DNA of 64,000 nucleotides from Paenibacillus lignilyticus (GCF_017942085.1 NZ_JAGKSP010000007.1:124001-188000); one strand, 5' to 3'. Counted from the stretch's first letter, positions 55,323-64,000 are shown. The notes: generated from the sequence alone by a model not told the origin. A program made the numbers and translations.

Positions 55323-57287
55323 TTACAACTTAAACCGATCTACACGTTCCTGCAAATCCTCGGCCATCTTGGTCAGGAAGGCGGCCGATGCGGCGATTTC
55401 TTCCATCGATGCAAGCTGCTGCTGCGCGGCGGCGGACACATTTTGCGTAGCCATTGCGTTCTCTTCCACAACCTCGGAAATCGCCCCAATTGCAGCTACT
55501 GTTTCTCTGCCGTCATTCGAAATCTGCTGGGAGACATAAGTAACCTCTTTAATCTGCGATTCCACCTCGAGCACAGAGCCTTGAATTTGCTTGAACAACA
55601 CGCCCGCGCGGCTGATAACGGCAATTCCCTCCGTTACTTCAACCGATGTGGCTTGCATGGATTCAACGGCCATATGCGTACTGCTCTGCATCGATTGGAC
55701 GACCTCGATAACGCCCTTGGAGGAAAGGGCGGTTTGCTCGGCCAGCTTCTTTACCTCTTGAGCGACCACGGCAAAACCCCTCCCATGCTCGCCGGCTCTG
55801 GCTGCTTCAATCGATGCGTTCAAAGATAACAGGTTTGTTTGGCTCGATATCTCTTGAATCATACCGACCATTTGACTGATTTCTAGCGATTGCTCGGACA
55901 AATTGGTAATGACGTGGGACAGATGCTCAAAAGTGCGCTCGATCGACTGCATTTGCGCTACCGCAGTTTGAATCGCTTCGTTGCCCTCCGCCGAGATATG
56001 GGAGGTTTGAACCGCCACTTCGGTTACTTGCTGTGCATTGGAGGCGATCTCTTCCACACCTTTAGACATCTCATCGACCGAAGAGGAGCCGAGCTTTACG
56101 CTGTTCACTTGCTTCTCGGCGCCGACTGCCATCAGTTGAATGTTTTCTGCGATGAATTGTGTAGCGACCGACGTTTGATCGGAGCTGGCGGAGAGCTGCT
56201 CGGAAGAAGCGGCGAGCTGATGAGAGGTTTCGTTCACCTCGATGAGCAACGTCTTCAGGGAATGAATCATATCGTTGAAGCTTGTGCCCAGCTGCGAAAT
56301 TTCGTCACTGTTGCCGCGCGACGTATCGATAGCAACTGTTAAATCACCGCCGCTGATTTGTTTGGAAACGGCGATCAATCTTCGAATCGGAGCGACGATG
56401 GAGCGGATGATGAAATAGATGAGCGCTGCGCCGACAACCATGCAGATTACGATAACAAGAATGGTTTGATACAGAATGGCCGCCGCATCCGCATTGATTT
56501 CATCCACGCTGAACGTTCCCGCAAGCTTCCAGCCTGTCATGGTGTTCGTAATGACGGATTCCTTCATCGTCTGGCCCTTCTCTTCGTAGGTGAATAAGGC
56601 GGAATCAGCTGCATACATCGGGGTTGCGATTGCTGTAGGCACGGGAGCTCCGGGCTGCGCCTTCGGGTGAATCAAGTAGGTTTTGTCTGCGCCGGAGATC
56701 GTCACATAACCGTCTTTGCCGATCTTCACCATCTGAATTTGCTTGGATAGAGCGCCTAGATTAAGGTCAACGCCGATAACGTACGAATGATCCGGCGCGG
56801 ATTTGGCGATGGTCACGACGATTTTGCCGTCCGTTGCATTGACATAAGGAGCCGTAACGATAATTTGACCGTTCTGCTTCATTGCTTGCTCATACCAAGG
56901 CCGTGTCCGTGGGTCAAAATCCTCCGGCAGCTCCTGCTTAGGCGTGAGGAGCATTTCACCCGTTGCGGTGCCGGCGAACGTATTGTCAATCTCCGGATGA
57001 AGCTTCCCAAACTTCTCGAGTTTGCCTTGCAGGTCAACGGCATCAGCCGCGGATAGACTTTGCGAGAGGAAATCGACGTCCCTGCGAATCGGCTCGACAT
57101 AGCCGGTAAGCATTTGATCCAGCACGCGGACATTTTCGTTAACGGTCGCGTTCATTCGTGCTTCAATTTGATCTTTGGCGGTACCGTACGAGAACCAGCC
57201 AATGGCAAGGCTCGGAATAAGCAGGATAGCCGTAAAAGCCAGAATAAGCTTGTTTCGAAGCGTTAGTGCGAATAAATTGCGTTTCAT
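55323..57287 (-). CDS. Methyl-accepting chemotaxis protein
   Basis: This 654-residue chemoreceptor has a transmembrane helix near residues 10-31, an extracellular dCACHE-type ligand domain (about 35-275), a second helix (about 278-302), a HAMP domain (about 300-355) and a long coiled-coil signalling domain. The conserved hairpin tip contains [23 protein letters not shown] (broken over about 505-527) and [15 protein letters not shown]. The dCACHE fold and the neighbourhood suggest that it senses a sugar acid or amino acid. The ATG 57287 is preferred to a TTG 57299, although neither has a strong ribosome site. Confidence 0.92.
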   Translation of the reverse strand: MKRNLFALTLRNKLILAFTAILLIPSLAIGWFSYGTAKDQIEARMNATVNENVRVLDQMLTGYVEPIRRDVDFLSQSLSAADAVDLQGKLEKFGKLHPEIDNTFAGTATGEMLLTPKQELPEDFDPRTRPWYEQAMKQNGQIIVTAPYVNATDGKIVVTIAKSAPDHSYVIGVDLNLGALSKQIQMVKIGKDGYVTISGADKTYLIHPKAQPGAPVPTAIATPMYAADSALFTYEEKGQTMKESVITNTMTGWKLAGTFSVDEINADAAAILYQTILVIVICMVVGAALIYFIIRSIVAPIRRLIAVSKQISGGDLTVAIDTSRGNSDEISQLGTSFNDMIHSLKTLLIEVNETSHQLAASSEQLSASSDQTSVATQFIAENIQLMAVGAEKQVNSVKLGSSSVDEMSKGVEEIASNAQQVTEVAVQTSHISAEGNEAIQTAVAQMQSIERTFEHLSHVITNLSEQSLEISQMVGMIQEISSQTNLLSLNASIEAARAGEHGRGFAVVAQEVKKLAEQTALSSKGVIEVVQSMQSSTHMAVESMQATSVEVTEGIAVISRAGVLFKQIQGSVLEVESQIKEVTYVSQQISNDGRETVAAIGAISEVVEENAMATQNVSAAAQQQLASMEEIAASAAFLTKMAEDLQERVDRFKL

Positions 57288-57452
57288 GACTAGGACCAAC
57301 TTTCTATTGTCTCATTTTATGGAAGCTGTGGTTCATTGCAGGCATTGTTGTGACATGAATCATTATCCACCTAAACTATTAAATAATGTTGTGAAAAGGT
57401 GCGGAAAACGATTAGGTTTTTGTTAGTTCTGTTAGCGCGCACAGGGAGAAAT

Positions 57453-57483
57453 AAAAAAAAACGAGACCATTGCGGTCTCGTTT
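57453..57483 (-). terminator. Terminator of the GntR gene
   Basis: On the minus strand AAACGAGACC pairs with GGTCTCGTTT around five bases and is followed by a T run of eight. Confidence 0.92.
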
Positions 57484-57494
57484 AAGGAGATGAA

Positions 57495-58157
57495 TCATGA
57501 TTTGGTAAAGCAAAGCAGATTGTCGTCGCTGTGGAGATGGTTCAGAATCGCTTGCTGGATCAGCTCCAGATCCTTCGTTCGAAACGCATCGAGCAGATCC
57601 TGATGATCCTTCTCCATGTGGTCCAAGTCGTAGAACGGCAGGTTTTTGGAGAAATGCAGGCGGATCTGATTGACGATGCTTTGCCATGTGAGCATGACCG
57701 TGCGTTCAGCGGCCATTTCCAGAATGGACTGGTGAAAAAGAATATCCAGATCAACGAGCCGACTCTTCGTGCCGCTCGCCACAGCTTCTCTCATCTCATC
57801 GATGATGCCCTGCTGCTTGCTGAAGAATGGCTCGTCCAGCTTGTCCAAATACCGTTTCACTACAAACCACTCGATATGGAAGCGGATCGGCATGAGGATG
57901 TGCTGCACTTCATCGGCATCCAGATCGGCGACGATCGTTTCTTTATAGGGAACGGAGTGCAGCAGGCCTTCGCGTTCGAGCTGGCGGATCGCTTCGCGAA
58001 TAGGGCCGCGGCTGACCCCCATTTGCTCTGCAATCTCCATCTCTTTAATGCGCGCGCCGGGCTGCAGATGTCCGTTAAGGATCGCTTCTCGTAAATCATG
58101 CGTCACTTTCTCGCGAAGTGACGTATTTGCTTGCTGCTTGAATGTGAATTCAGCCAT
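57495..58157 (-). CDS. GntR-family (FadR/FCD-type) transcriptional regulator
   Basis: This 220-residue repressor has an N-terminal winged helix-turn-helix (about residues 15-80, with MGVSRGPIREAIRQLEREGLL broken into the recognition helix) and a helical FCD ligand-binding domain (about 90-210). FCD regulators respond to organic or sugar acids. It is divergent from the enolase-superfamily operon and its likely operator, an ATTGTTGACAAT palindrome, overlaps the operon's -35 box. AGGGAG precedes the ATG. Confidence 0.9.
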   Translation of the reverse strand: MAEFTFKQQANTSLREKVTHDLREAILNGHLQPGARIKEMEIAEQMGVSRGPIREAIRQLEREGLLHSVPYKETIVADLDADEVQHILMPIRFHIEWFVVKRYLDKLDEPFFSKQQGIIDEMREAVASGTKSRLVDLDILFHQSILEMAAERTVMLTWQSIVNQIRLHFSKNLPFYDLDHMEKDHQDLLDAFRTKDLELIQQAILNHLHSDDNLLCFTKS

Positions 58158-58294
58158 ATCAGAATTGCTCCCTTATAAGAGTAAGACCCCCATGATGGTG
58201 CCGGGTTAACCGGATAAATCCTAGTATACGTTGTATGCTTAGAAAATGCACTTATTTTGTATTTTGTTAACAAACGGCAATAAACAATTAGGAT

Positions 58295-58315
58295 GAATAT
58301 TGTTGACAATAATTC
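58295..58315. promoter_or_regulatory. Likely GntR operator overlapping the -35 box
   Basis: The 21-bp near-palindrome GAATATTGTTGACAATAATTC, described by its core ATTGTTGACAAT at 58299-58310, resembles FadR-type operators (TTGTNNACAA). It contains the TTGACA -35 hexamer, so a bound repressor would block RNA polymerase. It is consistent with control by the adjacent GntR gene, but this is an inference. Confidence 0.6.
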
Positions 58316-58332
58316 GAGCCCAGAACTACAAT
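58303..58332 (+). promoter_or_regulatory. Sigma-A promoter of the acid-sugar operon
   Basis: A perfect TTGACA (58303-58308) and TACAAT (58327-58332) are 18 bp apart. This is the best sigma-A promoter in the window. Confidence 0.85.
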
Positions 58333-58343
58333 AAGTTTAATTC

Positions 58344-58362
58344 AATGTAAGCGCTAAACATT
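58344..58362 (+). promoter_or_regulatory. cre-like or second operator palindrome
   Basis: AATGTAAGCGCTAAACATT is a near-palindrome placed just after the transcription start. It fits the cre consensus at all but the last two positions, and would block elongation when bound by CcpA-P or another LacI-type regulator. Confidence 0.5.
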
Positions 58363-58420
58363 ATGAATGCGGCGAACATTTTACGGCATGAAGATATTAC
58401 GCGAGCAGGGGGAACCGGCA

Positions 58421-59539
58421 ATGAGAATTACAGAAGTGGAATCGATTTATTTGCGTATTCCGGATTTGGATGCTGAGCGCTGCGATGGTACGCAGGATAC
58501 GCTTATGATCCGCATTCATACGGATGAAGGGATTACCGGCTATGGTGAGGTTGACTCTGTTCCGCTTGTGGCGAAGGCTGCCATTGATGCACCGCCTTCT
58601 CACTCGATTGCTACGGGTCTCCGCTCGCTTCTAATTGGCGAAAATCCGCTTGAAATCGATCGTCTGTGGGATAAAATGTACCGCGGTACGATCTATTTCG
58701 GACGCGGCGGTCCGGTCATGCATGCGATGAGCGGCATCGATATGGCGCTGTGGGATATTGCCGGCAAGAAGGCCGGACGTCCGGTGTCCGAGATGCTCGG
58801 CGGCACGTACCGTTCCAAGCTGAAAGCTTATGCGAGCTCGCTTATGCCGGACACGATTGAAGAGGCGGTTCGCCTTGCAGGTCAGTTCGCTTCGGAAGGT
58901 TACAAGGCGATGAAGTTCGGCTGGGGGCCGATCGGCCGCGATCCGAAATTCGATGAACAGCAAATTCGCGCGATCCGCGAAACCGTCGGCGAAGACATTG
59001 ACGTGATGATCGACGGCGGTCTGGCTTGGGATTTGAAAGGCGCGCTCCGCATGGCGGAAGTGTATGAGAAGTACGGCGTGTTCTGGCTCGAGGAGCCGCT
59101 TCATCCGGAGGATCTGATCGGCTATCAGGAGCTGTCCAGACGGACGACGCTTCGCATAGCAGGCGGCGAGCAGGAGAGCGGCGTGACCGCGTTCCGCCGG
59201 TTGATTGAAGATGGCGGACATGATATTGTCCAGCCGGATTTGGGCCGCTGCGGCGGGCTGACCGAAGGCAAACGCATCGCGTACATGGCGCATGAGCGTC
59301 ATAAGCTTGTTGTACCGCATGCGTTTAAGACGGGGATTCTGGTTGCGGCGAGCACGCATTTTGCTGCGGCGATTCCGAACGGATTCATGATCGAGCATAC
59401 CGCTTCCACTTCGCCGCTGGCACGCGACTTGGTTTCGGAGGCGATTACGTTTAAGGACGGCTACGTGTACGTACCGGATCGTCCGGGTCTTGGCGTTACG
59501 GTCGATGAAGCAGTCGTGGAAAAATATCGCGTCAAATAG
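58421..59539 (+). CDS. Mandelate racemase-like enolase-superfamily dehydratase
   Basis: This 372-residue enzyme is probably a sugar-acid dehydratase. The catalytic and metal residues have exactly the spacing of mandelate racemase: D198 (MIDGG), E224 (LEEP), E250 (GGEQ) and H300 (VPHAF), each offset by three from the reference. The KxK pair on the other face appears to be reduced to one lysine, K165 (KFGW), with K162 nearby. ATG 58421 follows AGGGGGAA; an upstream start at 58367 lacks a site. It is the first gene of the operon and likely dehydrates an aldonate such as fuconate or galactonate, but the substrate is unproven. Confidence 0.87.
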   Translation: MRITEVESIYLRIPDLDAERCDGTQDTLMIRIHTDEGITGYGEVDSVPLVAKAAIDAPPSHSIATGLRSLLIGENPLEIDRLWDKMYRGTIYFGRGGPVMHAMSGIDMALWDIAGKKAGRPVSEMLGGTYRSKLKAYASSLMPDTIEEAVRLAGQFASEGYKAMKFGWGPIGRDPKFDEQQIRAIRETVGEDIDVMIDGGLAWDLKGALRMAEVYEKYGVFWLEEPLHPEDLIGYQELSRRTTLRIAGGEQESGVTAFRRLIEDGGHDIVQPDLGRCGGLTEGKRIAYMAHERHKLVVPHAFKTGILVAASTHFAAAIPNGFMIEHTASTSPLARDLVSEAITFKDGYVYVPDRPGLGVTVDEAVVEKYRVK

Positions 59540-59554
59540 GAGGATTCATCTCAC

Positions 59555-60340
59555 ATGGCGAAAGCGGGCAGGTTTGACGGCAAGGTGGCTCTGATTACAG
59601 GCGGAGCAACAGGTGTCGGCTATGCAACGGCATGCCGCCTGGCCTCGGAAGGCGCATCGGTTGTCCTTACGGGCCGTCGCACGGATGTCGGAGAGCGTGC
59701 TGCTGCAGCGCTGGTCGAGCAAGGGTATCGCGCTGCATTTATCGCATGCGATGTGTCGGACGAAGCGGCGGTTGCCGCGATGTTCGCGCAAATGGAGAGC
59801 GTCTACGGGCAGCTTGATATTCTGGTGAACAATGCGGCGACGTTCGAACCGATGCGATTCCTCGGCGCGGAGATGAAGGACTGGCGCAAGGTGTTCGATA
59901 TTATCGTCGACGGCACCTTCCACTGCACACAAGCCGCTGCGCGCATGATGTCGGCCAAGGGAACTCGCGGCTCGATCATCAATGTGTCCTCGATTAACGG
60001 CAGCCGCGCGCTGGATGAATCATCGAGCTACAATGCGGCGAAAGGCGCGATGGACCAGTTGACGCGCAATACGGCGCTGGAGCTGATCGATGCCGGCATT
60101 CGGGTGAACTCGGTCGCGCTCGGGTTTATCGAGACGCCGATGTCGGTGGTGGATGGCGTGAAGGAGCATGAGACGGCGTGGTTTCAAGATATTTATGTCG
60201 CCCGCGGCAAAATCGCCCAAAGGCGTCAGGGCCAGCCGGAAGAAGTGGCAGGCGTCATCGCGTTCCTTGCATCGGAGGATGCATCGTATATGTGCGGCGC
60301 GGTCATTCCGGTTGATGGCGGATTGTCGATAACCTTTTGA
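59555..60340 (+). CDS. Short-chain dehydrogenase/reductase (SDR)
   Basis: This 261-residue classical SDR has the cofactor motif GGATGVGYA near residue 16, NNAATF near 90 and the catalytic pattern Ser (NVSSIN near 148) with YNAAKGAM (Tyr-x-x-x-Lys near 161). It probably oxidises a sugar to a lactone or reduces a keto acid. AGGAGG precedes its ATG. It lies 15 bp after the dehydratase gene, in the same operon. Confidence 0.9.
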   Translation: MAKAGRFDGKVALITGGATGVGYATACRLASEGASVVLTGRRTDVGERAAAALVEQGYRAAFIACDVSDEAAVAAMFAQMESVYGQLDILVNNAATFEPMRFLGAEMKDWRKVFDIIVDGTFHCTQAAARMMSAKGTRGSIINVSSINGSRALDESSSYNAAKGAMDQLTRNTALELIDAGIRVNSVALGFIETPMSVVDGVKEHETAWFQDIYVARGKIAQRRQGQPEEVAGVIAFLASEDASYMCGAVIPVDGGLSITF

Positions 60341-60406
60341 TAAACGAGAGAGGTGCGGGAGCATGGTCTCCTTGCGCCTCTTCATCCTGAGAGGAGATTA
60401 GAGGCT

Positions 60407-61444
60407 ATGCGAGCACTTATCTATGAAGGCCCGAAGGAAATGAATGTAAGGGAAGTCGAGGCACCGATCGCCGGGGAAGACGAAGTTGTCATTCAGGTCG
60501 CGTACAGCGGAATCTGCGGTTCGGAGCTGAGCGGATACTTAGGCAAAAACTCGCTCCGAAAGCCGCCGATGATCTTCGGCCACGAGTTCTCCGGCACGAT
60601 TGCCTCCGTGGGCAGCCGGGTTGAAGCCTCCGGCGCATGGGCGATTGGACAGCGCGTCACGGCGAACCCGCTTGTGACCTGCGGCCATTGCGACAGATGC
60701 GCGAGCGGCAGGCAGCAGCTGTGCGTCTCGCGGAAGCTGCTTTCCGCGGCGCTGCCGGGCAGCAACGCGGAATATGTGAAGATTCCGGCGGCGTTCGTCT
60801 ATGCGGTGCCGGATGGAATGACGATGCAGCAGGCTGCTTTGGCGGAGCCGACTGCGTGCGCGGTGCGTGTTGCCGAGCTCGCGGCTGCGAAGCCGACGGA
60901 CAAGGTGCTCATTCTCGGCATGGGGCCGATTGGGCTGCTGGCTCTGCAAGCGGTGCTGCAATATGGCGTAAGTGATGTCATTGCCGTTGACATGAACGAG
61001 GATCGCCTTGCGATAGCGCGGCGTCTTGGCGCGAAGCATGTGATTTGTCCAGCCGGCGTTGATACGCTGGAGGAAGTGAAGCGGCTGACCGGCGGCAGCG
61101 GCGTGAACATTGCTATAGATGCGGTTGGCGCTGGCTTGACGCGCAAGCAGTGCGTACTGGCTTGTGCGACCGGAGGCCGGGTGGTTTTCACGGGGCTGCA
61201 TGAGGAAGAGTCTGCGCTGCCGATTAATATCGCGATTCGAAGCGAGATTACGATGACGGGCTCTTTTGCCTATTCGGCTATGAATTTCCGTACGGCGCTC
61301 CAGTGGTTGGAGGAAGGCCGCATAGGGCTTGATGAAGGCGTAATTGAGGCGCCGCTTAGCGATGGCGCGAAATGGTTTGAGACGTTGCTCGGGTCGCCGG
61401 GCAACGTGTCGAAAGTATTGCTGGTTCCGGGAGGTGCATCGTAA
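60407..61444 (+). CDS. Zinc-dependent alcohol/polyol dehydrogenase (MDR)
   Basis: This 345-residue medium-chain dehydrogenase has catalytic zinc ligands C37 (SGICGSE) and H (GHEFSG), the structural-zinc motif CGHCDRCASGRQQLC near 87-101 and the cofactor motif LGMGPIGLL near 170. It resembles galactitol-1-phosphate or sorbitol dehydrogenases and may oxidise the keto-deoxy acid made by the dehydratase. ATG 60407 follows GAGGAGA; an upstream start is rejected. Its stop shares bases with the cupin start (TAATG). Confidence 0.9.
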   Translation: MRALIYEGPKEMNVREVEAPIAGEDEVVIQVAYSGICGSELSGYLGKNSLRKPPMIFGHEFSGTIASVGSRVEASGAWAIGQRVTANPLVTCGHCDRCASGRQQLCVSRKLLSAALPGSNAEYVKIPAAFVYAVPDGMTMQQAALAEPTACAVRVAELAAAKPTDKVLILGMGPIGLLALQAVLQYGVSDVIAVDMNEDRLAIARRLGAKHVICPAGVDTLEEVKRLTGGSGVNIAIDAVGAGLTRKQCVLACATGGRVVFTGLHEEESALPINIAIRSEITMTGSFAYSAMNFRTALQWLEEGRIGLDEGVIEAPLSDGAKWFETLLGSPGNVSKVLLVPGGAS

Positions 61445-61770
61445 TGCCGCGTTTTGAAGAATGGCACTCGCCGATTGCCGGCATCAGCCGCAAAATTTTC
61501 CGCCCGGGCCAATCGATCATGAGCATGATGCTTACGCTCGACTCGGGGTCAATCGGTCCCGCGCATTCGCATCCGCATGAGCAGCTTACTTTTGTCATCA
61601 GCGGCAAAATCGCCATGACGATGAACGGCGAAACGACAATTGTCAGCGCAGGCGAGCAAATTCACGTGCCCGGCGATGCGGTGCATGAAGTGAAGGCGCT
61701 GGAGAATACGGTGATGATCGAGAACTTTACGCCGCTGCGCGAGGATTTGCTGGCTACGATAACGGAGTAG
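61444..61770 (+). CDS. Small cupin-domain protein
   Basis: This 108-residue single-cupin protein has the metal-binding motif 1 as HSHPHEQLTFVISGKIAM near residues 41-58 and motif 2 near GDAVHEVKA. It may be an epimerase, isomerase or sensor for a sugar acid. It overlaps the dehydrogenase stop by one base, which indicates translational coupling. The start has a good GGGAGG site. Confidence 0.85.
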   Translation: MPRFEEWHSPIAGISRKIFRPGQSIMSMMLTLDSGSIGPAHSHPHEQLTFVISGKIAMTMNGETTIVSAGEQIHVPGDAVHEVKALENTVMIENFTPLREDLLATITE

Positions 61771-61829
61771 GGTGCGGATTCGGGCTTGAAGCTGGTTAAC
61801 GAAGTAACCTGTGAGGCGAAAGGGTGGGC

Positions 61830-62840
61830 ATGCCTGTGACCGTTACGGTGGATACCAATTGGACGTATAACGACATTCGAACGGTGCTGCTGGAGAATGA
61901 GCTGCTCCGTGTCATCATTATGCCGGATCTAGGCGCGAAAATATGGCAGATCACGTTCAAGCCGCGCGGCAAGGATCTTCTGTGGCATCATCCTCGGATG
62001 AAGCCGCGAAAGCTTGCGCTGCATACGGTCTATGACGATCATTTTTTCGGCGGCTGGGATGAGCTGTATCCGAATGATATCGCGGAGACGATCGATGGCG
62101 AGCCGTTCCCGGATCACGGGGAGATTTGGACGCTGCCGTGGCAGTATGCGCTGGAGCGGGTGGACCCTGAAGAAGTCACGCTTCACATGTGGGTGGAGAC
62201 GCCGATCAGCGCATCGCGCCTGAGCAAGCGAGTTACGCTTCGCGCCGGTGAATCCAAGCTGCGTTTTGCCCATACGATTACGAATCTCGGCCGCAAGCCG
62301 CAGCCGTATTTGTGGAAGCTGCATGCGGCGATGGCAGCCGATGAGCATTCGCGGATCGATTTGCCTGCCCGTACCATGGAGATGGAGGGCTTCGGCACGC
62401 CGCGTACGGGTAAAACCTCATACAGCTACCAGTGGCCGTATTCCGAGGATGACGCTGGTGTCGTGCACGATATGCGCCAAGTGCTGCCGCATTCGTCAGG
62501 CGTCAGCGAGTTCCAATACGCTACGGATATGCAGGCTGGCTGGTGCGCTTTGACGCATACGCGGGAAGGCATCGGATTTGGTCTGAGCTACGATAACCGC
62601 GTGCTGCCCACATGCTGGCTGTTCGCCTCCTATGGCGGCTGGCGCGAGCTGCAAACCGTCGTGCTGGAGCCATGTTCCGGTTATCCGGTCGGGCTGCAGG
62701 ACGGGCTGGATCGCGGAACGCATCAGATCTTGCAGCCGGGAGAGACGGTGTCTTGCACCGTCATCGCTACGGTGTACGAAGGGCTGTCCGCCGTCGAGCA
62801 TATCGATGCAGACGGCGAAGTGACGGGCACGGCGGGTTGA
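61830..62840 (+). CDS. Galactose-mutarotase-like (aldose 1-epimerase fold) protein
   Basis: This 336-residue protein has a beta-sandwich-like sequence similar to the aldose-1-epimerase-like superfamily, with a LLRVIIMPDLGAKIWQI start and an FFGGWDELYPNDI segment near 73 that recalls the sugar-binding site. It is likely to bind or interconvert the anomers of the operon's sugar. GTG 61824 is six bases upstream, but ATG 61830 has the better spacing to AAAGGG. It is the last gene of the operon, ended by a strong terminator. Confidence 0.78.
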   Translation: MPVTVTVDTNWTYNDIRTVLLENELLRVIIMPDLGAKIWQITFKPRGKDLLWHHPRMKPRKLALHTVYDDHFFGGWDELYPNDIAETIDGEPFPDHGEIWTLPWQYALERVDPEEVTLHMWVETPISASRLSKRVTLRAGESKLRFAHTITNLGRKPQPYLWKLHAAMAADEHSRIDLPARTMEMEGFGTPRTGKTSYSYQWPYSEDDAGVVHDMRQVLPHSSGVSEFQYATDMQAGWCALTHTREGIGFGLSYDNRVLPTCWLFASYGGWRELQTVVLEPCSGYPVGLQDGLDRGTHQILQPGETVSCTVIATVYEGLSAVEHIDADGEVTGTAG

Positions 62841-62873
62841 GCAACCTGTTGCTTTAATGCTAATTAGCGGTTC

Positions 62874-62911
62874 GCCGAGAGTAGGATTTTCCTACTCTCG
62901 GCTATTTTTTT
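62874..62911 (+). terminator. Terminator of the acid-sugar operon, first member of a palindrome array
   Basis: GCCGAGAGTAGG pairs with CCTACTCTCGGC around ATTTT, followed by TATTTTTTT. The stem sequence belongs to the repeat family that fills the next 800 bp. Confidence 0.85.
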
Positions 62912-62914
62912 GTG

Positions 62915-63690
62915 CTGATTTGGAGCTGAGAGTCGGGTTTTCCGCCTCTCGGCCTCGGAACAGGGGGTTAGTTGGTTGGATGTTAGCTGAGAGTAGGATT
63001 TTCCTACTCTCAGATCTTTTTATGTGCTGATATCGAGCTGAAAGTCGGACTTTCCGATTCTCAGTCTCCGAATAAGGGGGGGAGTTGGTGCTGATTTGGT
63101 GCTGAGAGTTCGGTTTTCGAACTCTCAGCTATTTTTAAGCGCTAATTTGGATCTGAAAGTTCGATATCGGAACTCTAAAACGCCGAATTGGAGGTTGGTT
63201 GAAGGGATCGCCAGCTGAGCGTTTGATTTTGGAACTCTCAGTTGCATTTTGATGCTAGTTTGGTGCTGAGAGTACCGTTTTCGAACTTTCAGACGGCAAA
63301 TGGTGGGTTAATAGTAGGTGCAGCCAGCTGAGAGTAGGATTTTCCTACTTTCAGCTATTTTTATGTGCTGATTAGGTATTGAGAGTCGGGTTTTCCGCCT
63401 CTCAGCCTCCGAACAGTGGGTTAGTTGGTGGAAATGTTCGCTGAGAGTAGGATTTTCCTACTTTCAGCTATTTTATGTGCTGATTAGGTATTGAGAGTCG
63501 GGTTTTCCGCCTCTCAGCCTCCGAACAGTGGGTTAGTTGGTGGAAATGTTCGCTGAGAGTAGGATTTTCCTACTTTCAGCTATTTTTATGTGCTGATTAG
63601 GTGTTGAAGAGTCGGGTTTTCCGCCTCTCAGCCTCCGAACAGGGGGTTAGTTGGAGGGGGCCGGCTGAGAGTCGGGTTTCGGCTTCTTAG
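62915..63690. repeat. Long array of CTGAGAGT palindromes with 51/62-bp phasing
   Basis: GAGAGT or its variants begin at 62877, 62928, 62989, 63040, 63104, 63155, 63217, 63268, 63330, 63381, 63443, 63493, 63555, about 63607, and 63667. The intervals alternate 51 and about 62 bp. Alternating A (CTGAGAGTAGG-ATTTT-CCTAC) and B (GAGAGTCGGG-TTTT-CCGCCTCTC) hairpins form a unit of about 113 bp; the last three units are almost identical. No genes are seen from 62841 to the window end. Confidence 0.92.
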
Positions 63691-63734
63691 AGGGAGAACC
63701 TTGCGAGAGTGGAGTCAAATATGGAGCGATGGCG

Positions 63735-64000
63735 ACAACTTAAGCGGTATATTCGCTTAAGCAGCCCCAATCGAGCCAGTTTGCTGCACGCGTAAGCGGA
63801 ATAGTCGCTTACAGCAGAAAAACAATGCGAGAAAGAAGCGAATTCGGGGCGTGGGAGTTACCTTAAGCGGAATATCGGCTTAAGTACTCTAGGCTGAGCC
63901 AGTTTGCACGCTGTAAGCGGAATAGTCGCTTGCAGCAGGAGAACTTTTCGAGAGTGGAGCAATTATGGAGCGAGGGCGACACCTTTAGCGGAATAGCCTC
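63735..64000. repeat. AAGCGG palindromes, 50/71-bp phasing
   Basis: TTAAGCGGTATATTCGCTTAA-type palindromes begin (AAGCGG) at 63742, 63794, 63865, 63915 and 63986 (TAGCGG). The intervals are 52, 71, 50 and 71 bp, the same pattern as in the 121-bp repeats at 48.1-48.4 kb. The array runs to the window end. Confidence 0.88.

Noticed and set aside
62841..64000. Possible CRISPR array in the regularly spaced repeats
   Set aside because: Repeats are palindromic hairpins with related, not unique, spacers, units alternate between two types, the spacing alternates, and no cas genes are present.

Overview
The window looks like a chromosome segment from a spore-forming, sugar-scavenging member of the Bacillales, most likely Paenibacillus or a close relative (inference). 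The signs are: YesN/YesM two-component systems next to LplA/B/C-type sugar ABC transporters; two collagen-like (GXY repeat) spore-surface-type proteins beside a YheC/YheD ATP-grasp spore-coat gene; strong Gram-positive ribosome binding sites; several TTG and GTG starts; lipobox lipoproteins; and classical hairpin-plus-T-run terminators. No rRNA, tRNA, prophage, insertion sequence or CRISPR array was recognised.

Layout. 0-6.6 kb: M48 protease, convergent GH4 glycosidase, then a Gfo/Idh oxidoreductase and an FG-GAP repeat protein divergent from an AraC regulator. 6.6-14.4 kb: response regulator, histidine kinase, two permeases and a large solute-binding lipoprotein, a complete oligosaccharide uptake locus. 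14.4-19.1 kb: lipoprotein, PhyH dioxygenase, then a tightly packed run of methyltransferase, P-loop kinase-like protein, small membrane protein, RidA and HAD phosphatase. 19.2-25.9 kb: a second sensor/regulator/ABC sugar uptake locus. 26-36 kb: a repeat array, a GH99-like protein, an orphan unknown gene, two collagen-like proteins, an SDR epimerase, a ParB-like protein and the spore-coat ATP-grasp gene. 35-41.8 kb: sugar isomerase, two-domain VOC protein, heterodimeric ABC exporter, TerC. 41.8-48 kb: GH42 beta-galactosidase with a divergent AraC regulator, then a three-gene TrpXYZ-like ABC importer. 48.8-55 kb: lipase-like hydrolase and a sugar-oxidation cluster (two Gfo/Idh enzymes, two TIM-barrel isomerases, PhyH). 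55-62.8 kb: chemoreceptor, then a GntR regulator divergent from a five-gene acid-sugar operon (enolase-superfamily dehydratase, SDR, zinc alcohol dehydrogenase, cupin, mutarotase-like protein).

The genes fit a plant-polysaccharide lifestyle: two-component systems sense sugars and control ABC importers, glycosidases (GH4, GH42, GH99-like) cut oligosaccharides, and Gfo/Idh, TIM-barrel, dehydratase and dehydrogenase enzymes process the unusual sugars and acids released.

The most unusual content is non-coding. At least six sequence-unrelated intergenic repeat families (2.9-3.2, 26.07-26.25, 26.27-26.70, 48.1-48.4, 48.4-48.8, 54.9-55.2, 62.9-63.7 and 63.7-64.0 kb) are built from units or palindromes spaced 50-51 bp apart, often alternating with 61-62 or 71 bp. 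Those spacings are all close to whole numbers of DNA helical turns. Three loci carry variants of one 51-bp unit. This shared architecture is the best candidate for something undescribed.
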